Shown: positions 14,936 to 18,196 of the stretch, piece by piece
Position numbering within the stretch: position 1 is the first letter of the stretch
How the letters are laid out: the number at the start of each line of letters is the position of its first letter
Assembly (NCBI GenBank): GCA_946625715.1
Contig: CAMOTK010000013.1
Span: 1-18,196, forward strand
Direction of reading: 5' to 3'
Source: an uncultured Prevotella sp.
GTDB taxonomy: Bacteria; Bacteroidota; Bacteroidia; Bacteroidales; Bacteroidaceae
Length of the DNA: 18,196 bases
The notes under the pieces: model-generated
What the model was told of the DNA's origin: nothing
The model's database searches: none
The model's input: the letters and a program-made list of their open reading frames with translations, nothing else
Translations under genes and position numbers: made by a program

Positions 14936-15444
14936 ATTATAAGAACATTTTACTGGCAACGCTTCTTTGCTTCTGTTGCCACCTCACTGCACCGGCTAAG
15001 ATTATCCAGGTGCCTCGTATCTATGCGTTTGGCTTTGCCGCATCCTTCAACGACACCATCGTGCATTTCACCGATGTACACGAGATTGACAATGCGTGGA
15101 TTGACAACAAGACCAATTTCCTTTTAGGTCGCGAGAACTACTCAGCACAGCTGCGTAACTACCTATCGACCAGCGGCATGCCGCATCGCACCTGCATTAT
15201 TGTTTCAAGTCAGAGCAGGGCCGACGTCGAGAAGCAGTACTTGAAGTTCAAGCGCAAATACACGACGTCGAAAGACGGTCTCATCCATTTCGATGTCCGC
15301 TACCTCACACCTGCCGAATTTCGGTTCACCGCAGTCGACATGAGCAGCATGCTCGAACAAGAGGAAGCGCAGGCAGAGAAGCCGAAGAAACCATCAAAGA
15401 AGCCAACAAATCAGGGACAGAAGGGAGCGCCGAGTGGAAAGTAA
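14932..15444 (+). CDS. Secreted protein of unknown function, coupled to rpoD
   Basis: 170 residues. A signal peptide covers about 1-22 (hydrophobic core [11 protein letters not shown], likely cleavage after APA). The mature part (about 23-140) looks like a small alpha/beta domain, with [21 protein letters not shown], a Tyr/Arg-rich segment and [13 protein letters not shown]. The tail from about 150 is Lys, Pro and Gln rich and probably disordered. I do not recognise the family. The ATG overlaps the rpoD stop (ATGA), and the 3' end overlaps the HprK-like gene by 11 bases, so it is locked into this operon. It is too large and too ordinary to be an obvious RiPP precursor, but it is the only secreted product next to the kinase/protease/PqqD block. 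Confidence 0.85.
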   Translation: MNYKNILLATLLCFCCHLTAPAKIIQVPRIYAFGFAASFNDTIVHFTDVHEIDNAWIDNKTNFLLGRENYSAQLRNYLSTSGMPHRTCIIVSSQSRADVEKQYLKFKRKYTTSKDGLIHFDVRYLTPAEFRFTAVDMSSMLEQEEAQAEKPKKPSKKPTNQGQKGAPSGK

Positions 15445-16312
15445 CTATTTCAACATTGCCGGACTCAACGTCTGCATCAACTTCGAGCCGTCGGAAGTCA
15501 ACAACATGGGCTTGCTCCCATCCTTCCGCGTCTTCACTTGCGACGCCAAACCCGAAACGTTATTCTTCACCCTGACGGTCGACGACAGTTTGCGGCCCCG
15601 CAAAGACCGCAAGCTCGTCCGCAAGTTCGACACCGGCAATGGCGACACGCTGGTCTATCAGCTCGCCGACGGTGGTTACCAATACATCATTCGCGACATC
15701 CACGACCGCGACTGTTGTCTGCTGCAGACCAATCAGGATTTCTCTGACTGTCGCTGTGCACTCAACGGCGACTGGGTGATGCGCTCGTTTGGACTCAACG
15801 ATGCACTGATGCTCATCTATGCCTTTGCTGGCAGTTTCCGTCAGACAATGCTCATCCACGCCTCCTGTATTCGCTACAACGGCTTCGGCTATCCCTTCAT
15901 CGCCAAGAGCGGCACGGGCAAGAGCACCCACTCTTCCCTGTGGCTGAAGCATATCGAAGGGGCCGAGCTCATGAACGACGACAACCCTGTGGTGCGCATC
16001 ATCGATGGCGAAGCCTTCATCTATGGTTCACCCTGGAGTGGCAAGACGCCTTGCTATCGGAACATCAGTGCCCGCTTAGGCGCTGTGACTCGCATCGACC
16101 GGGCGCCAGCCAACAGCATCGAGCGCCTCGCGCCCGTTCAGGCTTTCGCATCCTTGTTGCCCGCCTGTTCCTCAATGAAGTGGGACTCCGTTATCTACAA
16201 CAACCTGTGCGACGCCATCACGCGCCTCATCGAGACCGTTCCCGTCTATACCTTACATTGTTTACCCGACGAAGAAGCCGCCCTGCTATGCCACAAGACC
16301 ATATCCAGATAA
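15434..16312 (+). CDS. HprK-like (PEPCK-fold) P-loop kinase
   Basis: 292 residues from a GTG start. The N-terminal half (about 1-120) is beta-rich and of unknown role. The C-terminal half is the HPr-kinase/PEP-carboxykinase-like domain: His142 in the LIHASCIRYNG strand, a P-loop AKSGTGKST at 157-165 (Ala replaces the first Gly), the Asp pair 182-183 in LMNDDNPVV, and FIYGSPWSGKT (195-205), similar to the loop seen in peptide-kinase relatives. True HprK phosphorylates Ser46 of HPr; relatives in lasso-peptide clusters phosphorylate a peptide serine. No HPr gene is nearby. The GTG is preferred over the Met at residue 25 because the residues between, [16 protein letters not shown], look like the conserved family N-terminus. 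It overlaps the previous gene by 11 bases. Confidence 0.85.
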   Translation: MESNYFNIAGLNVCINFEPSEVNNMGLLPSFRVFTCDAKPETLFFTLTVDDSLRPRKDRKLVRKFDTGNGDTLVYQLADGGYQYIIRDIHDRDCCLLQTNQDFSDCRCALNGDWVMRSFGLNDALMLIYAFAGSFRQTMLIHASCIRYNGFGYPFIAKSGTGKSTHSSLWLKHIEGAELMNDDNPVVRIIDGEAFIYGSPWSGKTPCYRNISARLGAVTRIDRAPANSIERLAPVQAFASLLPACSSMKWDSVIYNNLCDAITRLIETVPVYTLHCLPDEEAALLCHKTISR

Positions 16313-16317
16313 AGACG

Positions 16318-16788
16318 ATGCAGATGGCCAACGCCCTGCTGTTGCCAGAAGTGGTGCGCATGCTCAACGAGGGCCATACCGTCACGCTCCCATTGCGGGG
16401 CTACAGCATGCGACCGTTTCTTGAGAACGGACGCGACAAGGCACTGCTCAAAGCCATCGGTCAGCCACAGGTGGGCGATGCCGTACTCGCAGAGATTACC
16501 GAAGGCCATTTCGTGCTCCACCGCATCATCCGCATCGAAGGCGAACACGTCACCCTTCGTGGCGATGGAAACTTAGGCGAAGAACACTGTCGGATTGCTG
16601 ACGTGAAGGCCAAAGCCATCGGCTTCTATCGCAAGGGCCGCAACAAGCTCGACGCCACCGACGGTCGTAAGTGGAAGGTCTATTCCTGGTGGTGGACGCG
16701 CCTCTACCCCATTCGCCGCTACCTGCTGTTCCTGTTGCATCCGCACATTCCCCGCAGGTTCCGACCCCAACAATCATCAAGCAACTAA
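16318..16788 (+). CDS. S24/S26 signal-peptidase-like protease, Ser/His type
   Basis: 156 residues from the ATG at 16318 (a second ATG two codons later is possible; the frame is open far upstream but that overlaps the kinase gene). The catalytic Ser box is RGYSMRPFLENGRD with Ser30. The second box is FVLHRII with His68, where bacterial signal peptidase I has Lys. The third is TLRGDGN with Asp83, matching the T-K-G-D-x-N of archaeal, SipW and ER-type signal peptidases. There is no N-terminal membrane anchor, and only a short hydrophobic YLLFLLH near the basic C-terminus. It is therefore probably a soluble or peripheral processing protease and not the general signal peptidase. It lies 5 bases after the HprK-like gene and 13 before the PqqD-like gene. 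Confidence 0.85.
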   Translation: MQMANALLLPEVVRMLNEGHTVTLPLRGYSMRPFLENGRDKALLKAIGQPQVGDAVLAEITEGHFVLHRIIRIEGEHVTLRGDGNLGEEHCRIADVKAKAIGFYRKGRNKLDATDGRKWKVYSWWWTRLYPIRRYLLFLLHPHIPRRFRPQQSSSN

Positions 16789-16801
16789 AAAAACATAAGA
16801 T

Positions 16802-17071
16802 ATGAAAACAAAGAAAGGATTCCGTCTTCGCACCGTTTGTGGCGAAAACATCATTGTTGCCGAAGGCATTGAGAACATCGATTTCTCTAAGATTATCAGT
16901 ATGAACGAGTCGTCGGCCTATCTGTGGAGCAAGGTTCAGGACCAATCGTTCACCATCGAACAGCTTGTGGCCCTGCTTCGCGAAGAGTATGAGGTCGATG
17001 AAGCCACCGCCACTGCCGATGTGAAGGCATTGGTCGCCAAGTGGCAGGAAGCCGGCATCATTGAGGAATAA
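16802..17071 (+). CDS. PqqD-family protein (RRE-like peptide-binding fold)
   Basis: 89 residues, the usual PqqD size. The pattern of the family is clear: a beta hairpin (FRLRTVCGENIIVAEG), then ISMNESSAYLWSKVQD followed by FTIEQLVALLREEYEVD, and a last helix ADVKALVAKWQEAGII. In PQQ and RiPP pathways PqqD domains bind the leader peptide of a precursor and present it to modifying enzymes. No precursor, radical-SAM PqqE partner or PQQ gene is visible. It ends the operon that begins with rpoD, 13 bases after the S26-like gene, and faces ispE with 10 bases between. An A-rich sequence precedes the ATG, as is usual for Bacteroidetes start sites. Confidence 0.92.
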   Translation: MKTKKGFRLRTVCGENIIVAEGIENIDFSKIISMNESSAYLWSKVQDQSFTIEQLVALLREEYEVDEATATADVKALVAKWQEAGIIEE

Positions 17072-17081
17072 GCCTGCTCCT

Positions 17082-17912
17082 CTACAAAGGCATCATGGCC
17101 GTAAACATCCCCTTGAAGGTTTCTTCAAGGGCGATTTCTTTTTGGAAGAGGCCGAACAGCGCACTGCCGCTACCGCTCATAGCCGCATAGTCAGCACCCA
17201 ACGCATACAGTTGGTCTTTAATCTGACCAATCTCGGGATGCAAGGCAAACACGCTCTGCTCGAAATCGTTGGTCAACCGCTCGCGCCACGTTCCTACCGG
17301 CTGTGCCACAACATCCCGACAGTTCTCCGTCGGCCGCATAGGTTTCACCAGCGAGAAGGCCTCTTTCGTAGAGACGGGGATGTCCGGACGCACCACCCCA
17401 AGATAATAGCCGCTCAAATTCAAGTCTATCGGCACTAACTTTTCACCGATTCCCTCAGCGTATGCCGGCTTGCCAATAATGAAGAAAGCGCAGTCGGCGC
17501 CTAACTTGGCCGCATAGTCTATCATCTGTTGCTCGCTGAGTTTCAGACCAAACAGGTCGTTCAGCAAGAGAATCATCGCAGCACAGTCACTCGAGCCGCC
17601 GCCCATTCCCGCCTGCGTGGGAATTGCTTTATAAAGATGTGCATGCACACGCCCCATCTGTGGAAAGTCGCGCTTCAGCAGGTTATAGGCCCTCACCACT
17701 AAGTTTTTCTGCTCGTCGCCCTCAATGTTGAGGTTCGTCACCTTCAGGTCACAGTCGTAAGCCGACGGAAACAGCTCGTCCATCACCTGCACTTCCAGCG
17801 CATCCTTGATGGGCACGGGGTAGAACACCGTCTCCAGGTCGTGATACCCGTCGGGCCTTCGAGCCACCACATTGAGGCCCAGATTAATCTTTGCTATCGG
17901 AAATCTTATCAT
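17082..17912 (-). CDS. ispE: 4-diphosphocytidyl-2-C-methyl-D-erythritol kinase
   Basis: 276 residues, a GHMP kinase of the non-mevalonate (MEP) isoprenoid pathway. It phosphorylates the 2-hydroxyl of 4-diphosphocytidyl-2-C-methyl-D-erythritol using ATP. Visible motifs: AKINLGLNVVARRPDGYHDLE (catalytic Lys8), the ATP-binding glycine-rich loop PTQAGMGGGSSD at 98-109, Asp140 in LGADCAFFI, and a C-terminal MSGSGSALFGLF. All key residues are present. It is a single gene with its own promoter, and its last codons hold the hairpin described as a terminator for the opposing operon. Confidence 0.97.
   Translation of the reverse strand: MIRFPIAKINLGLNVVARRPDGYHDLETVFYPVPIKDALEVQVMDELFPSAYDCDLKVTNLNIEGDEQKNLVVRAYNLLKRDFPQMGRVHAHLYKAIPTQAGMGGGSSDCAAMILLLNDLFGLKLSEQQMIDYAAKLGADCAFFIIGKPAYAEGIGEKLVPIDLNLSGYYLGVVRPDIPVSTKEAFSLVKPMRPTENCRDVVAQPVGTWRERLTNDFEQSVFALHPEIGQIKDQLYALGADYAAMSGSGSALFGLFQKEIALEETFKGMFTAMMPL
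17110..17143 (+). terminator. Candidate intrinsic terminator of the PqqD operon, inside ispE
   Basis: CCCTTGAAG (17110-17118), loop GTTT and CTTCAAGGG (17123-17131) form a perfect 9-bp hairpin. The T-rich stretch ATTTCTTTTT follows 3 bases later on the plus strand. It lies 39 bases after the PqqD stop and within the 3' coding part of ispE, so the plus-strand transcript would end antisense to ispE. Confidence 0.6.
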
Positions 17913-17935
17913 CGTTCTAATAGTTTCTTTGAGCG

Positions 17936-17943
17936 CAAAGTTA
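17936..17943 (-). promoter_or_regulatory. Promoter -7 box for ispE
   Basis: TAACTTTG on the minus strand matches TAnnTTTG and ends 23 bases before the ispE ATG. A TTTG at 17970-17967 is 23 bases upstream, slightly farther than the usual -33 spacing. Confidence 0.75.
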
Positions 17944-18036
17944 CGAAAAATATCCTATTTCCACACCAAAAGCAGGAAAGAAAAGCCGCTCGGCTGTTAA
18001 TTTATATTAAAGAAAGGATGAAAAGAAGGACCTAAG

Positions 18037-18068
18037 TTTCCTTATTTCACCGAAAAGCAGTACCTTTG
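18037..18068 (+). promoter_or_regulatory. Promoter for rplU
   Basis: TACCTTTG (18061-18068) is a perfect -7 box, and TTTC (18037-18040) lies 20 bases upstream as a three-of-four match to TTTG. The -7 box is 88 bases before the rplU ATG, a much longer leader than any other in this window. Between this promoter and the divergent ispE promoter (17944-18036) I see only A/T-rich DNA and no gene. Confidence 0.8.
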
Positions 18069-18075
18069 CACCTCG

Positions 18076-18156
18076 AATTATGTCCGCATGGGCAGAGTGA
18101 AGTGCCGCAGAAGGCGGCCGCCTGACGGATAAAACCCCTTTATACAAACAAATTAA
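18076..18156 (+). promoter_or_regulatory. Candidate structured 5' leader of rplU
   Basis: A possible closing stem pairs 18081-18086 (TGTCCG) with 18126-18131 (CGGATA), six pairs including one G-U. Inside it GCCGC (18104-18108) pairs with GCGGC (18114-18118), or alternatively AGGCGGCCGCCT (18112-18123) folds on itself. Ribosomal-protein genes often have leaders bound by their own product; whether this is one is inference. Confidence 0.45.
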
Positions 18157-18196
18157 ATGTACGCAATTGTAGAAATTCAGGGTCAGCAGTTCAAGG
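18157..18196 (+). CDS. rplU: 50S ribosomal protein L21, 5' end only
   Basis: Thirteen codons, MYAIVEIQGQQFK, are present before the window ends. This is the highly conserved start of ribosomal protein L21 (YAIVEIxGxQF), a component of the large subunit that binds 23S rRNA. Bacterial rplU is usually followed by rpmA (L27), which would lie outside the window. The ATG follows an A-rich stretch without a Shine-Dalgarno sequence, and a promoter and possibly folded leader lie upstream. Confidence 0.93.
   Translation, partial: MYAIVEIQGQQFK

Noticed and set aside
15940..16317. Upstream extension of the S26-like protease by 126 codons
   Set aside because: It overlaps the coding sequence of the HprK-like kinase in another frame, and the signal-peptidase fold starts just before the Ser box.
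17984..18010. Short inverted repeats AGCCG-CT-CGGCT and TTAAT-TTAT-ATTAA between ispE and rplU
   Set aside because: Stems are only 5 bases, the first loop is too tight, and no transcript needs to end there; probably chance in A/T-rich DNA.
17841..18035. A 64-codon plus-strand frame across the ispE start and intergenic region
   Set aside because: It starts antisense within ispE, spans the ispE promoter and has no similarity I recognise.
1..18196. Mobile elements, CRISPR arrays, tRNA or rRNA genes
   Set aside because: No transposase or integrase motifs, spaced direct repeats, cloverleaf or rRNA-like sequence was seen.

Overview
The window looks like a chromosomal segment of a Bacteroidales bacterium, most likely a Prevotella-type member of the Prevotellaceae. 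The strongest evidence is the promoters: every intergenic region between divergent transcription units carries copies of the Bacteroidetes -7 box TAnnTTTG (nine found), several with a TTTG-like -33 box about 20 bases upstream. Shine-Dalgarno sequences are weak or absent. The primary sigma factor is the short form without region 1.1. Other Bacteroidetes-type genes are an HU/CCDC81-SPOR membrane protein, a zinc-ribbon FHA protein, and a PqqD/HprK-like/S26 gene trio. The genus is inference; no rRNA or tRNA gene is present. I see no mobile element, CRISPR array or prophage.

Layout. (1) 1-4294, minus strand: a tightly packed operon recN > degenerate trypsin-like/TPR secreted protein > trmN6 > nitrilase-family amidohydrolase (cut by the window edge); two of its junctions are ATGA overlaps. 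(2) 4439-6961, plus strand: an exported UshA/CpdB-type nucleotidase followed by NudC, which together suggest nucleotide and NAD(H) salvage or housekeeping. (3) 6970-8342, minus strand: rfbC followed by a lipoprotein gene whose signal peptide is encoded by a heptanucleotide repeat. (4) 8484-10103, plus strand: the HU/SPOR membrane protein and the zinc-ribbon/FHA protein, transcribed from a promoter so close to the start codon that the mRNA is probably leaderless. (5) 10108-13935, minus strand: nfeD-qmcA (membrane SPFH pair), then dapA-pyk from its own promoter. (6) 14072-17071, plus strand: rpoD, a translationally coupled secreted protein of unknown function, an HprK-like kinase, a Ser/His (ER/archaeal-like) S26 peptidase and a PqqD-like protein. 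(7) 17082-17912, minus strand: ispE. (8) from 18061, plus strand: promoter, a possibly structured leader, and the first codons of rplU.

Most of the window is housekeeping. The part most worth following up is the rpoD-linked block at 14932-17071. It holds a PqqD-like peptide-binding fold, a signal-peptidase-like protease without a membrane anchor, and an HprK-like kinase. In lasso-peptide and other RiPP pathways the same three kinds of protein handle leader binding, leader cleavage and phosphorylation. Here there is no recognisable precursor, cyclase or radical-SAM enzyme. Other points of interest are a pseudoprotease domain in the TPR protein, a possibly slippage-prone signal peptide, a 14-bp palindrome on the recN promoter, and a folded rplU leader. 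No stretch over 300 bases lacks a gene; the longest gap is 17913-18156, described below.
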